Below are positions 8,330-16,968 of a stretch of 64,000 nucleotides of DNA, piece by piece. The translations under genes and the position numbers were made by a program. The DNA lies in the NCBI GenBank assembly GCA_020881835.1, contig CP052876.1, positions 1,922,001-1,986,000 on the forward strand. The letters run 5' to 3'. Every line of letters starts with the position of its first letter. Positions within the stretch are counted from its first letter, which is position 1. Below the pieces are notes generated by a model. It saw only the letters and a program-made list of their open reading frames with translations. It searched no databases and had not been told where the DNA came from. Source of the stretch: Kineosporiaceae bacterium SCSIO 59966. GTDB taxonomy: Bacteria > Actinomycetota > Actinomycetes > Actinomycetales > SCSIO-59966.

Positions 8330-9123
8330 ACAGCACGGGGCACCGTCCGGTGCTGCGGGTCCGCCCACGGGCCGCGCTCGTGCTGGCCGGCACGTCGCTG
8401 GTCGGGGTGGCCGCCTTCACCTGGCCGTTCGTCCTGCGCACCACCGAGGCCGGCCAGCAGGCGGTAGCGCCGTGGCTGTTCGTCGTCGTCCTCGGCCTGC
8501 TCGCGGCGGTCGCCGCGGCGGAGCTGGCCTCCGGCGGGCTGGACGCCAAGACCGTCGCCCTGCTCGGGGTGCTGGCCTCGGTGGGCGGGGCGCTGCGGGT
8601 GCTGGGCGCCGGCACCGCCGGTCTGGAGCCGATGTTCTTCCTCCTTGTGGTGGCCGGGCGGGCGCTCGGCCCGGGTGCCGGGTTCCTGCTCGGCACCCTG
8701 GCGATGCTGGTGGGCGCGTTCCTCACCGGCGGGATCGGCCCGTGGGCGCCGTTCCAGATGCTCGCGGCGGGCTGGGTGACGATGGGCGCCGGGCTGCTGC
8801 CCAGGGCCTCGGGGCGCGCGGAGCGATGGCTGCTGGCGGGCTACGGTCTGGTGGCCGGCCTGGGGTACGGCGCCGTGATGAACCTGTACTTCTGGCCGTT
8901 CCTGACCACCGGCCCTGAGGGCGGCGGCTACGACCCGACGGCCTCGGCGGCCCAGAACCTCGCCCACTACGCCGCCTTCTACGTCGTGACGAGCCTGGCG
9001 TGGGACCTCGTGCGCGGCGTGCTCACCGCCGTGCTGTGCCTGGTGGCCGGCCGGGCGGTGCTGGCCACCTTGCGCCGCGGCCTGCGCCGCGCCGCCTTCG
9101 ACGCCCCCGTGGTGACCACCTGA
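8326..9123 (+). CDS. ECF transporter substrate-binding S component
   Basis: A 265-aa integral membrane protein with about six hydrophobic segments. Motifs include GGALRVLGAGTAGLEPMFFL and GIGPWAPFQMLAAGWVTMGA (about residues 87-155), like the ECF S-component families that accompany SCO2322-type operons. The GTG start overlaps the ATPase stop by 4 nt, and its stop shares one base with the next ATG. With the riboswitch upstream and cobU/cobS downstream, the imported substrate is most likely a corrinoid such as cobinamide or cobalamin. No CbiM/CbiN proteins are present, which argues against plain cobalt import. Confidence 0.82.
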   Translation: MNSTGHRPVLRVRPRAALVLAGTSLVGVAAFTWPFVLRTTEAGQQAVAPWLFVVVLGLLAAVAAAELASGGLDAKTVALLGVLASVGGALRVLGAGTAGLEPMFFLLVVAGRALGPGAGFLLGTLAMLVGAFLTGGIGPWAPFQMLAAGWVTMGAGLLPRASGRAERWLLAGYGLVAGLGYGAVMNLYFWPFLTTGPEGGGYDPTASAAQNLAHYAAFYVVTSLAWDLVRGVLTAVLCLVAGRAVLATLRRGLRRAAFDAPVVTT

Positions 9124-10472
9124 TGGAGGTGCTGCTGCTGGGCACCGGCTCGGCCGACGGCTGGCCGAACCCGTTCTGCCGGTGCGCCTCCTGCGCCACC
9201 CAGCTCGACGCCGGGATCGTGCGGACGCCGACGTCCGCGCTCGTCGACGACGTCCTGCTGCTGGACTGCGGACCCGAGACACCGCGGGCCGCGCTGCGCG
9301 CCGGCCGGCGGCTGGACCGGCTGGAGGCCGTGCTGCTCACCCACGCGCACCCCGACCACAGTGCCCCGATGGCCCTGCTGTCCCGGTCCTGGGCGCACCG
9401 CACGGAGCCGCTCGTCGTCGCCGGGCCCGGCGAGGTGATCGAGCAGTGGCGGCCCTGGGCGGCACCCGACGCAGCGCTGCGGTGGTACCCGGTCCGGGCC
9501 GGCGAGGAGCTGCGGGTCGGCGGGTACGGCGTGCGGGCCCTGCCGGCGGAGCACGACGGTGAGGCGGTGCTGTGGCTCGTCCGCGACGCAGAGGGCCGCC
9601 GCCTGCTGTACGCCACCGACACCGGCCCGCTGCCCGAGGAGACGGTCGCTGCGCTCGGCGCCGAGCCGCTCGACGTCCTGCTGCTCGAGGAGACCTTCGG
9701 GGACCACGACACCCACGGCACGCGGCACCACGACCTGCCGTCGTTCGCCGCCGACCTGGCCCGGCTGCGCCGCGCCGGCGCGGTCGGCGGTGGCACCCGT
9801 GTGGTCGCCGTCCACCTGGGCCACCACAACCCACCGGAGCCCCAGCTGAGCAGCCGGCTCGCCGCGTGGGGTGCCGCCGCCGGCCGGGATGGGGAGGCGC
9901 TCACCGTGGGCGTAGGAGCCCGGCCCCGGCCGCCGACGCCGGCCCGGCGGACCCTCGTGCTCGGCGGCGCCCGCTCCGGCAAGTCGACGGCCGCTGAGCG
10001 GCTGCTCGCCGCCGAGCCGGCCGTCACCTACGTGGCCACCGGCCGCCCGGCGGACGGTGCCGACGACGACTGGGACGCGCGCGTGCGCCACCACCAGCAG
10101 CACCGCCCCCCTGGCTGGCGGACGGTGGAGACCAGCGACGTCACCGCCGTCCTCCGCTCGGCCAGCACACCGCTCCTGGTGGACTGCCTCGGGACCTGGC
10201 TGACCGGAGTCCTCGAGGACGCCGGGGCCTGGGACGACGCCGCCGGCTGGGAGCAGACGGCAGGCGACGCGATCGACGAGCTGCTCGCCGCGTGGCGCCA
10301 GGTGCCCGTGCCGGTGGTGGCGGTGAGCAACGAGGTCGGCTCGGGTGTCGTGCCGGCGCACCGCTCCGGGGGTGTCTTCCGGGACTGGCTGGGGCGGCTC
10401 AACCAGCGGGTCGCGGCAGCCAGCGAGCGCCGCCTGCTCGTGGTCGCCGGCAGCACCCTCGAGCTGCCGTGA
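9123..10472 (+). CDS. cobU: Metallo-beta-lactamase domain fused to CobU
   Basis: A 449-aa fusion. Residues 1 to about 265 form a metallo-beta-lactamase-fold hydrolase with the metal motif LLTHAHPDHSAP (about 70-81), an N-terminal FCRCASC pair and HLGHHNPPEP. The remainder is CobU, the adenosylcobinamide kinase / adenosylcobinamide-phosphate guanylyltransferase: P-loop VLGGARSGKST (about 278), RHHQQHRPPGW with the guanylyl-accepting His region, LVDCLGTWL and VSNEVGSGVVP. CobU activates cobinamide for the CobS step. The role of the lactamase part is not known; its fusion and riboswitch control suggest it acts on a corrinoid or nucleotide-loop intermediate. The ATG overlaps the previous stop by 1 nt. 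Confidence 0.88.
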   Translation: MEVLLLGTGSADGWPNPFCRCASCATQLDAGIVRTPTSALVDDVLLLDCGPETPRAALRAGRRLDRLEAVLLTHAHPDHSAPMALLSRSWAHRTEPLVVAGPGEVIEQWRPWAAPDAALRWYPVRAGEELRVGGYGVRALPAEHDGEAVLWLVRDAEGRRLLYATDTGPLPEETVAALGAEPLDVLLLEETFGDHDTHGTRHHDLPSFAADLARLRRAGAVGGGTRVVAVHLGHHNPPEPQLSSRLAAWGAAAGRDGEALTVGVGARPRPPTPARRTLVLGGARSGKSTAAERLLAAEPAVTYVATGRPADGADDDWDARVRHHQQHRPPGWRTVETSDVTAVLRSASTPLLVDCLGTWLTGVLEDAGAWDDAAGWEQTAGDAIDELLAAWRQVPVPVVAVSNEVGSGVVPAHRSGGVFRDWLGRLNQRVAAASERRLLVVAGSTLELP

Positions 10473-11221
10473 GGCTCCCGGTGCGGGACGGGCTGCGGCT
10501 CGCCGTGGGGACGCTCACCGCGGTGCCCGTACCGGTCCCCCGACAGGTGGACGGCGCGGTGGCCGGCGCGGCGATGGCGCTGGCGGTGGTGCCCGGCGCG
10601 GTCCTCGGCGCCCTGGCCGGGGGTGTCGTCGTCGTGCTCGCGGCGCTCGGTGCCGAGCCGCTGGTCACCGCGACGGCCGCGGTGGGCGCGCTCGCCCTGG
10701 CGACCCGGGGACTGCACCTCGACGGGCTGGCGGACACCGCCGACGGGCTGGCGGCGTCCCGCGACCGGGACCGGGCGCTAGAGGTGATGCGCCGGGGGGA
10801 CTCCGGTCCGGCCGGGGTGGCCGTGGTGGTGCTCGTGCTGCTCGCCCAGGTGGCCGCGCTGGGCGCCGTGGTCGCCGAGCACGGTGCGGGTCGCGGTGCC
10901 GTCACGGCACTGGCGGTCGTCCTGGCCAGCCGGGCCGTGCTCGCCGGGGCCTGCGCCCGGGGGGTCCCGGCGGCGCGGCCGCACGGTCTGGGGGCGACCG
11001 TGGCCGGCAGCGTCCCGAGGACCGCGGCCGTCGGCGTGGGTGTCGTCGTGGTCGCGGGCGCCGCGGTGGTGGGCCTGGCGCCGGCGGTGCTGGCCGGCTG
11101 GGCAGCGGCCGGGCTGCTCGTCGTGCACGGCGTGCGACGCCTCGGCGGGGTGACCGGCGACGTCCTGGGCGCCGCGGTCGAGACCGCCGCGACCGCGGCC
11201 CTGGTCGTCGCGTCGTTCTGA
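10469..11221 (+). CDS. cobS: Adenosylcobinamide-GDP ribazoletransferase
   Basis: Cobalamin synthase, 250 aa, an integral membrane enzyme that joins adenosylcobinamide-GDP to alpha-ribazole, the last assembly step of the nucleotide loop. The diagnostic LDGLADTADGLAAS (about residues 77-90) with its Asp-rich metal site is present, and the rest is alternating hydrophobic helices. The start is a GTG overlapping the cobU stop by 4 nt (VRLPVRDGLRLAVGTLTAVP); an upstream frame extension lies inside cobU and is rejected. No cobT (NaMN:DMB phosphoribosyltransferase) is in the window, so alpha-ribazole must come from elsewhere. Confidence 0.92.
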   Translation: MRLPVRDGLRLAVGTLTAVPVPVPRQVDGAVAGAAMALAVVPGAVLGALAGGVVVVLAALGAEPLVTATAAVGALALATRGLHLDGLADTADGLAASRDRDRALEVMRRGDSGPAGVAVVVLVLLAQVAALGAVVAEHGAGRGAVTALAVVLASRAVLAGACARGVPAARPHGLGATVAGSVPRTAAVGVGVVVVAGAAVVGLAPAVLAGWAAAGLLVVHGVRRLGGVTGDVLGAAVETAATAALVVASF

Positions 11222-11229
11222 CCCGTGCA

Positions 11230-11249
11230 CGGTGCCGACCCGGGCACCG
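11230..11249. terminator. Hairpin between convergent cobS and gcvT
   Basis: CGGTGCC (11230-11236) and GGCACCG (11243-11249) pair around a 6-nt loop in the 37-bp gap between two convergent genes. There is no U-tract, as is common in high-GC actinomycetes. Confidence 0.5.
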
Positions 11250-11258
11250 CTCGGAGGT

Positions 11259-12389
11259 TCAGTCCTCCCGGGTGCGGTCGCGGACGAAGGGTGGACGGAC
11301 CACCTCGCAGCGCACCGGCCGGCCCCGGACGTCAACCGCGACCTCGTCCCCCAGGCGCACGGCGCGGTCGAGCAGGGCCAGGGCGATGCCCCTGCGCAGA
11401 GTGGGTGAGAACGTGCCGGACGTCGTGCGGCCGACGACCTCGGCACCCTGCCCGCGGACGACGTCCAGCCCGTCGCGCAGGACGCCCCGGTCGCGGGCCA
11501 GCAGTCCACGGGCCAGCGGGCCCGACTTGGCGGCGCGCTGCTCGACGAGGACGTCACGGCCCCAGAACTGCGGCTTGTCCCAGCCGACGGCCCAGCCGAC
11601 GCCCGCCATCACTGGCGTGATGTCCAGCGACAGCTCGTGACCGTGCAGCGCGTACCCCATCTCCGTGCGCAGCGTGTCCCGGGCGCCGAGACCGGCCGGC
11701 AGCCCGCCCCGTGCGGTGACGGCCGCGAGCAGGGCGTCCCACACCTCGCCGGCGTCCTCCCACCGGGGCAGCACCTCGTAGCCCCGCTCGCCGGTGTAGC
11801 CGGTGCGGCACACGGTCACCGGGACACCGCGCCAGGTGGTGTCGATGAAGCTCATGTACTCGTGCCCGGCGGGCAGACCCACGTCGGTGAGCACGTCGTC
11901 CGCCAGCGGGCCCTGCACGGCGAGCACGGCCAGGTCGGTGTGCTGGTCGACGACCTCGACGCCGTCCGGGGCGGCGTCGCGCAGCCGTCGGATCACCTCG
12001 GCCGCGTTCGCCGCGTTCGGGACGGCGAACACCTCCTCGGGCGAGCGCAGGTAGACGATGAGGTCGTCGACGACGCCGCCGGTGGCGTCGTCGCAGCACA
12101 GCGTGTACTGGGCCCGGCCCGGAGCGATCCGGGCCAGGTCGTTGGTCAGCGTGCGGTTGACCAGGTCGGCCGCACCGGGGCCCCGGACGACGGCCTTGCC
12201 GAGGTGGCTGACGTCGAAGAGGCCGACGGCCTCCCGGACGGCCGCGTGCTCCTTGAGCACCCCTCCGCCGGGGTACTCCAACGGCATCGTCCAGCCGCCG
12301 AACTCCGCCGTCCTGGCACCGGCGGCGACGTGCCGGTCGTGCAAGGGTCCGGTCCGTGGGCTCGCCGGGGCGCTGGTCTCGGAAGCCAT
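11259..12389 (-). CDS. gcvT: Aminomethyltransferase, glycine cleavage T protein
   Basis: T protein of the glycine cleavage system, 376 aa, which transfers the methylene group of the aminomethyl-lipoyl H protein to tetrahydrofolate. Motifs are [31 protein letters not shown] with the catalytic-region Asp, [10 protein letters not shown] and [14 protein letters not shown], in the usual order and length. The ATG at 12389 lies 7 nt after TAGGTT on the minus strand, so a leaderless start is likely; an upstream TTG adds only three residues. The other gcv genes are not in the window, as is common. A relative occupies the same region in M. tuberculosis (Rv2211c). Confidence 0.93.
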   Translation of the reverse strand: MASETSAPASPRTGPLHDRHVAAGARTAEFGGWTMPLEYPGGGVLKEHAAVREAVGLFDVSHLGKAVVRGPGAADLVNRTLTNDLARIAPGRAQYTLCCDDATGGVVDDLIVYLRSPEEVFAVPNAANAAEVIRRLRDAAPDGVEVVDQHTDLAVLAVQGPLADDVLTDVGLPAGHEYMSFIDTTWRGVPVTVCRTGYTGERGYEVLPRWEDAGEVWDALLAAVTARGGLPAGLGARDTLRTEMGYALHGHELSLDITPVMAGVGWAVGWDKPQFWGRDVLVEQRAAKSGPLARGLLARDRGVLRDGLDVVRGQGAEVVGRTTSGTFSPTLRRGIALALLDRAVRLGDEVAVDVRGRPVRCEVVRPPFVRDRTRED

Positions 12390-12396
12390 GCCGGGC

Positions 12397-12402
12397 AACC
12401 TA
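12397..12402 (-). promoter_or_regulatory. -10 element, leaderless promoter of gcvT
   Basis: TAGGTT on the minus strand is followed by 7 nt and the ATG at 12389. It fixes the start choice for gcvT. Confidence 0.5.
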
Positions 12403-12499
12403 CCGCCGGCGGTGTCGTTAGCATCGGCGGACGACGCCGGCCGCTGCTCGGCCGGTCGCCACCTGCCACGTCACACCGCCCGCGACACCAGGAGCTACC

Positions 12500-14014
12500 G
12501 TGCCCACGCTGTCCCCGACCGGCAAGGACCTTCGGTCCGTCAAGGCCGACGCGCTCGTCGTGGCCACCGCCGCGACCCCGGAGGGCCCGGTGCTGCTGGG
12601 CGCCGACGCGCTGCCCCGGGGACTGCGATCGGCGCTGTCGTCGCTGAGCGCGCTGGGGGTGAGCGGCAAGGCCGACGAGGTGCACCGCGTCCCCTCCGGC
12701 GGGCAGGTCGCGGCCCCGGTGGTGGTGCTGACCGGGACCGGGTCGCTGGCCGGGGACGAGGCCCCGTCGCTGGAGGCGCTGCGGCGGGCTGCAGGTGCGG
12801 CCGTCCGCGAGCTCGCCGGCACCCCGACCGTCGCGGTGGCGCTGCCGGCGGACGACGTCGCGACCGCGACCGCGGTCGCCGAGGGCGCCCTGCTCGGCGC
12901 GTACGCCTACCGGGCCTACCGGGCCCGCACCGCTGACCGGCACAAGGAGCCGGTCGCCACCGTGCACCTGGTCACCCCGCGGTACCGGGACAGGCACCTC
13001 AAGGCCGCCATCGAGCGGGCCCACGTCGTCGCCGAGGCGGTGGCCGCCACCCGGGACCTGGTGAACTGCCCGCCGGCCGACCTGTACCCGGCCGAGTTCG
13101 CCCGGCGCGCCCAGGACCAGGCCAAGGGCGCGCCGGTGAAGGTGACCGTCCTGGACGACAAGCAGCTCGCCGCGGGGGGCTACGGCGGCATCCTCGGCGT
13201 CGGGCAGGGCTCCTCCCGCCCGCCGCGACTGGTGAAGGTCGCCTACCACCCGCGCGGCGCGGCGCGGCACGTCGCCCTCGTCGGCAAGGGCATCACCTTC
13301 GACTCCGGCGGGCTGTCGATCAAGCCGGCGCAGGGCATGGAGACGATGAAGCTCGACATGGCCGGTGCCGCGGTGGTGCTGGAGACCGTGCTCGCGGTGG
13401 CGCGGCTGGGACTGCCGGTGCGGGTGACCGGCTGGATGGCGCTGGCCGAGAACATGCCGTCGGGCACCGCGCAGCGGCCCTCGGACGTGCTCACCACCTA
13501 CGGTGGCCGCACCGTGGAGGTGCTCAACACGGACGCCGAGGGGCGGCTCGTGCTTGCCGACGCCATCGTCGCGGCAGGCGAGGAGAACCCCGACGCCATC
13601 ATCGACATCGCTACCCTCACCGGGGCGCAGATGGTCGCCCTCGGCAACCGGGTCTCGGCGGTGATAGGCTCGGACGACGCGCTCGTGGCGGACGTCCGCG
13701 CCGCGGCCGACGCCGCCGGGGAGCAGTTCTGGCCGATGCCGCTGCCCGAGGAGCTGCGCGCCAGCCTGGACTCGCAGGTGGCCGACATCGCCAACATCGG
13801 GGACCGGTTCGGCGGGATGCTCGTCGCCGGGCTCTTCCTGCGGGAGTTCGTGCCGACCACCGAGGACGGCCGACGTCTGCCGTGGGCGCACCTCGACATC
13901 GCCGGCCCGGCGTTCAACGAGTCCGCGCCGTGGGGCTACACCGGCAAGGGGGGCACCGGCGTCGGCGTCCGCACGCTCGTCACGCTGCTCGAGGACGTGG
14001 CCTCCGCCCGCTGA
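12500..14014 (+). CDS. pepA: Leucyl aminopeptidase (M17)
   Basis: Cytosolic M17 aminopeptidase, 504 aa, which removes N-terminal residues from peptides. The bimetal catalytic motifs are clear: KGITFDSGGLSIKPA (about residues 262-276, with Lys and Asp ligands) and NTDAEGRLVLADA (about 342-354), plus ATLTGAQMVALG. The N-terminal macro-like domain is less conserved, as usual. The GTG start is preceded by an AGGAG at about 12491. The gene faces away from gcvT; the intervening 110 bp holds both promoters. M. tuberculosis pepB occupies the same relative place. Confidence 0.93.
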   Translation: MPTLSPTGKDLRSVKADALVVATAATPEGPVLLGADALPRGLRSALSSLSALGVSGKADEVHRVPSGGQVAAPVVVLTGTGSLAGDEAPSLEALRRAAGAAVRELAGTPTVAVALPADDVATATAVAEGALLGAYAYRAYRARTADRHKEPVATVHLVTPRYRDRHLKAAIERAHVVAEAVAATRDLVNCPPADLYPAEFARRAQDQAKGAPVKVTVLDDKQLAAGGYGGILGVGQGSSRPPRLVKVAYHPRGAARHVALVGKGITFDSGGLSIKPAQGMETMKLDMAGAAVVLETVLAVARLGLPVRVTGWMALAENMPSGTAQRPSDVLTTYGGRTVEVLNTDAEGRLVLADAIVAAGEENPDAIIDIATLTGAQMVALGNRVSAVIGSDDALVADVRAAADAAGEQFWPMPLPEELRASLDSQVADIANIGDRFGGMLVAGLFLREFVPTTEDGRRLPWAHLDIAGPAFNESAPWGYTGKGGTGVGVRTLVTLLEDVASAR

Positions 14015-14196
14015 GCCTCGCCCCGGACGCCGCGGCGCCGCACCGGCGACGCGTCTGACGGTGACGCTGCGGATTGGGGACGCAGCGCTGTGTAACGAAC
14101 TCTCCCGGACGGGCGATAGGAGGGTGTCAGGTCGACGACCGTCGGCCCTGTGCCTCAAGACCAGTGCTTCACGACCAGTGCCCCGGAGGAGAGCTC

Positions 14197-15003
14197 GTGT
14201 CCCGTTCGCTGGTGTCCCTCATCGGTTCGCAGGCGAAGGTTGCAGCCGTCGCCGCGGCAGCCCTCGCCCTGGGAGCCGGCGGCGCACTCGCCGCCACGAC
14301 GGAGCCGACCTCCTCCACCACCTCGGTCGAGACGTCCGACGCCTCACCCGACGCGACGACCGGGGCCCTCGACCTCGACCTCGACGACGGCACCGACGGC
14401 ACCGACGACACCGAGTCCACCGACGACGCTGAGTCCACCGACGACGCTGAGTCCACCGACGACACCGGGGAGGCTGAGGAGAGCACGCCGGACCCTCAGG
14501 ACACCGAGGACACCGAGGACACCGAGGCCGGGGAGGACGACACGGAGACCGGCGAGGACACCGAGAACGGTGACGAGGCTGTTCCTCCGGCATGTCCCGA
14601 GGGCGTCACCAACCACGGCCAGTACGTGTCCTCGATCGCACGGGACCGGACCACCAGCGAGGACTACCGCAACCACGGCGAGCGGGTCAGCGAGGCGGCC
14701 CGGACGGGGTGCGTCGTCCCGGAGTCCGAGACCCCCGAGGACGCGGCCCCGGAGGAGGACACCACCGGCACGGCGGCCGCCGAGGAGGAGGTCGCCGAGG
14801 AGGACGCCGCCCCAGCGGCCAGGCCGGACGCCGTAAGTCCCGAGCAGCGTGCTGCGGCGACGCAGAAGGTGGTCGAGAAGACGCAGAGGGTGGTCGAGAA
14901 GAAGGCAGCCGTCGCTGCGAAGAAGGCCACCAGAGAGCGCTCGGAGCGCGCCAGCACCCCGGCTTCGGAGGGCACCCCCGGCAAGGGCCGGAACCGGGGC
15001 TGA
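14197..15003 (+). CDS. Exported acidic low-complexity protein
   Basis: Unrecognised 268-aa protein. It has a signal-like hydrophobic N-terminus (about residues 8-33, AALALGAGGALAATTEP), then a long Asp/Glu/Thr/Ser-rich stretch (35-130). In this stretch an 18-nt unit encoding ESTDDA is repeated three times at 14413-14466. A small folded part (about 130-180) contains CPEGVTNHGQYVSSIARD and a related NHGERVSEAARTGC, two similar arms each with one Cys. A further acidic stretch leads to a Lys/Arg-rich tail. The start is the GTG at 14197 behind GGAGGAGAG; earlier in-frame starts lack an RBS. The gene is probably surface-exposed; function unknown. Confidence 0.6.
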   Translation: MSRSLVSLIGSQAKVAAVAAAALALGAGGALAATTEPTSSTTSVETSDASPDATTGALDLDLDDGTDGTDDTESTDDAESTDDAESTDDTGEAEESTPDPQDTEDTEDTEAGEDDTETGEDTENGDEAVPPACPEGVTNHGQYVSSIARDRTTSEDYRNHGERVSEAARTGCVVPESETPEDAAPEEDTTGTAAAEEEVAEEDAAPAARPDAVSPEQRAAATQKVVEKTQRVVEKKAAVAAKKATRERSERASTPASEGTPGKGRNRG

Positions 15004-15042
15004 GGGAACGCTGCGGCGTTCACCGCCCCAGCTGCGGTGCGC

Positions 15043-15402
15043 TCAGCGCGGTCCCGCGCCACCGTCCCGCTTCTGCCGCGCGTTGTAGTCCCGCATCCGC
15101 TGCGGGTACCCCGACAGGTGCACGTCGTACACCGGCACGCCGAGCCGGCGCGCGAAGCCGAACGCCGTCTCCCGGTCTGGGACGGCCCGCCGGGTCCACT
15201 CCCCGTCGTGGGCGACGAGCAGCAGTGTGGTCGGGGTGACGGTGGTGGCCGGTTCGACGAACCCCTCGACCCCCTTGCGGCTGGTGGCGAACTCCTCGAG
15301 GTGCCGGGAGGCCGCGCCGCGGGCAGCCTTGGACGACGAGGCCGACCCGGACGGCGCACCCGTCCCGGCCGACCGGCGGCGCAGTCGCGAGAACAGACCC
15401 AT
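15043..15402 (-). CDS. Conserved hypothetical protein next to lpdA
   Basis: A 119-aa protein beginning MGLFSRLRRRSAGTG, with a flexible basic/Ser-rich first third, then HLEEFATSRKGVEGFVEPAT and VAHDGEWTRRAVPDRETAF, ending in LSGYPQRMRDYNARQKR. The last part is a recognisable pattern of an unnamed actinobacterial family found divergent from lpdA. No catalytic motif or membrane segment is seen. It is divergent from lpdA with about 150 bp between and convergent with the acidic exported protein. Confidence 0.65.
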   Translation of the reverse strand: MGLFSRLRRRSAGTGAPSGSASSSKAARGAASRHLEEFATSRKGVEGFVEPATTVTPTTLLLVAHDGEWTRRAVPDRETAFGFARRLGVPVYDVHLSGYPQRMRDYNARQKRDGGAGPR

Positions 15403-15549
15403 GCGCAAGGACGGTACCGGGCGCGGCCCCGGACGCTCTCGGACCTGGCGGCAGGTGCGCTTGCGGCGGCGGTGTCGGGTAGTGCCAGGATTGGCCCCGA
15501 TCGAGCAGCACCACCGAGCGAGCAGATCGACACGCAAGGGAGCGTTTCC

Positions 15550-16935
15550 GTGGCCGACTCCGACGGGCAGGTCTTCGATGTCGTCATCCTCGGCGGGGGC
15601 AGCGGCGGTTACGCCTGCGCCTTCCGCGCCGCCGAGCTGGGGCTGAGCGTCGCCATCGTCGAGAGGGACAAGTTCGGCGGCACCTGCCTGCACCGCGGCT
15701 GCATCCCCACCAAGGCGCTGCTGCACGCCGCGGAGATCGCCGACACGGCTCGCGAGGGTGAGAAGTTCGGGGTCCAGACCAGCCTCGGCGGTATCGACAT
15801 GGCCGGTGTGAACGCCTACAAGGACGGCGTGGTCGGCCGGCTCTACAAGGGGCTGCAGGGGCTCGCCAAGGCCCACCGCCTCACCCTCGTCGAGGGCGAG
15901 GGCCGGCTCGTGGCCAAGGACACGGTCGAGGTCGAGGGCCGGCGGTACACCGGCCGTCACGTCGTCCTGGCCAGCGGCTCCTACGCGCGCTCGCTGCCCG
16001 GCCTGGAGATCGGCGGTCGGGTGATCACCAGCGACCAGGCGCTGCAGCTCGACTACGTCCCGGAGAAGGTGGTCGTGCTCGGCGGCGGCGTCATCGGGGT
16101 CGAGTTCGCCAGCGTGTGGCGGTCCTTCGGCGCCGAGGTCACCATCGTCGAGGCCCTGCCCCGCCTGGTCCCGGCCGAGGACGAGGCCGTCTCCAAGGCA
16201 CTCGAGCGGGCCTTCCGCAGGCGCAAGATCGGGTTCCGGACCGGCGTGAAGTTCAGCGGGGTCGAACAGGACGACAACGGCGTCCGGGTGTCCCTGGAGA
16301 GCGGCGACACCCTGGAGGCCGACCTGCTCCTCGTCGCCGTCGGCCGCGGCCCGGTCACCGACGGCCTCGGCTACGAGGAGGCGGGGGTCACCCTCGACCG
16401 CGGCTTCGTGCCGACTGACGAGCGGCTGCGCACCAACGTGGAGAACGTGTTCGCCGTCGGCGACATCGTCCCGGGCCTGCAGCTGGCCCACCGCGGCTTC
16501 CAGCAGGGGATCTTCGTCGCCGAGGAGATCGCCGGGCTGAACCCCGTCCCGATCGTGGAGGCGAACATCCCGCGCGTCACCTACTGCGACCCGGAGATCG
16601 CCTCCGTCGGGCTCACCGAGACGCAGGCCAAGGAGGTCCACGGCGAGGACGGGGTACAGACCTACGAGTACAACCTCGGCGGCAACGGCAGGAGCCAGAT
16701 CCTCGGCACCCAGGGCTTCATCAAGCTGGTGCGGCAGAAGGACGGTCCGGTCGTCGGCGTGCACGCCGTCGGCGCCAGGATGGGCGAGCAGGTCGGCGAG
16801 GCGCAGCTCATCGTCAACTGGGAGGCCTTCCCCGAGGAGGTCGCCCAGCTGGTCCACGCCCACCCGACGCAGAACGAGGCCATGGGCGAGGCTCACCTGG
16901 CGCTGGCCGGCAAGCCGCTGCACTCCCACAGCTGA
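15550..16935 (+). CDS. lpdA: Dihydrolipoyl dehydrogenase (E3)
   Basis: FAD-dependent E3 shared by 2-oxoacid dehydrogenases and glycine cleavage, 461 aa. It re-oxidises dihydrolipoyl groups and reduces NAD+. FAD motif GGGSGGYACAFRAAELG (about residues 15-31), redox-active disulfide GGTCLHRGCIPTKALL (about 42-57), NAD motif VVLGGGVIGVEFAS (about 176) and the catalytic HAHPTQNEAMGEA near the C-terminus are all present. The start is GTG at 15550 (VADSDGQVFDVVILG); the long upstream frame extension is the shadow of the divergent gene. Next is the E2 gene, 33 nt later. Confidence 0.95.
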   Translation: MADSDGQVFDVVILGGGSGGYACAFRAAELGLSVAIVERDKFGGTCLHRGCIPTKALLHAAEIADTAREGEKFGVQTSLGGIDMAGVNAYKDGVVGRLYKGLQGLAKAHRLTLVEGEGRLVAKDTVEVEGRRYTGRHVVLASGSYARSLPGLEIGGRVITSDQALQLDYVPEKVVVLGGGVIGVEFASVWRSFGAEVTIVEALPRLVPAEDEAVSKALERAFRRRKIGFRTGVKFSGVEQDDNGVRVSLESGDTLEADLLLVAVGRGPVTDGLGYEEAGVTLDRGFVPTDERLRTNVENVFAVGDIVPGLQLAHRGFQQGIFVAEEIAGLNPVPIVEANIPRVTYCDPEIASVGLTETQAKEVHGEDGVQTYEYNLGGNGRSQILGTQGFIKLVRQKDGPVVGVHAVGARMGEQVGEAQLIVNWEAFPEEVAQLVHAHPTQNEAMGEAHLALAGKPLHSHS

Positions 16936-16968
16936 CTCACCCACTCACGAGGATCGGAGACCCCAACG

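Noticed and set aside
4783-9123. Cobalt (CbiMNQO) transporter
   Set aside because: There is no CbiM or CbiN; the S component and the neighbouring cobU/cobS with a B12 riboswitch fit corrinoid uptake better.
15043-16944. A 633-codon minus-strand frame antisense to lpdA
   Set aside because: Only its last 119 codons (start 15402) look like a protein family; the part antisense to lpdA has no motif.
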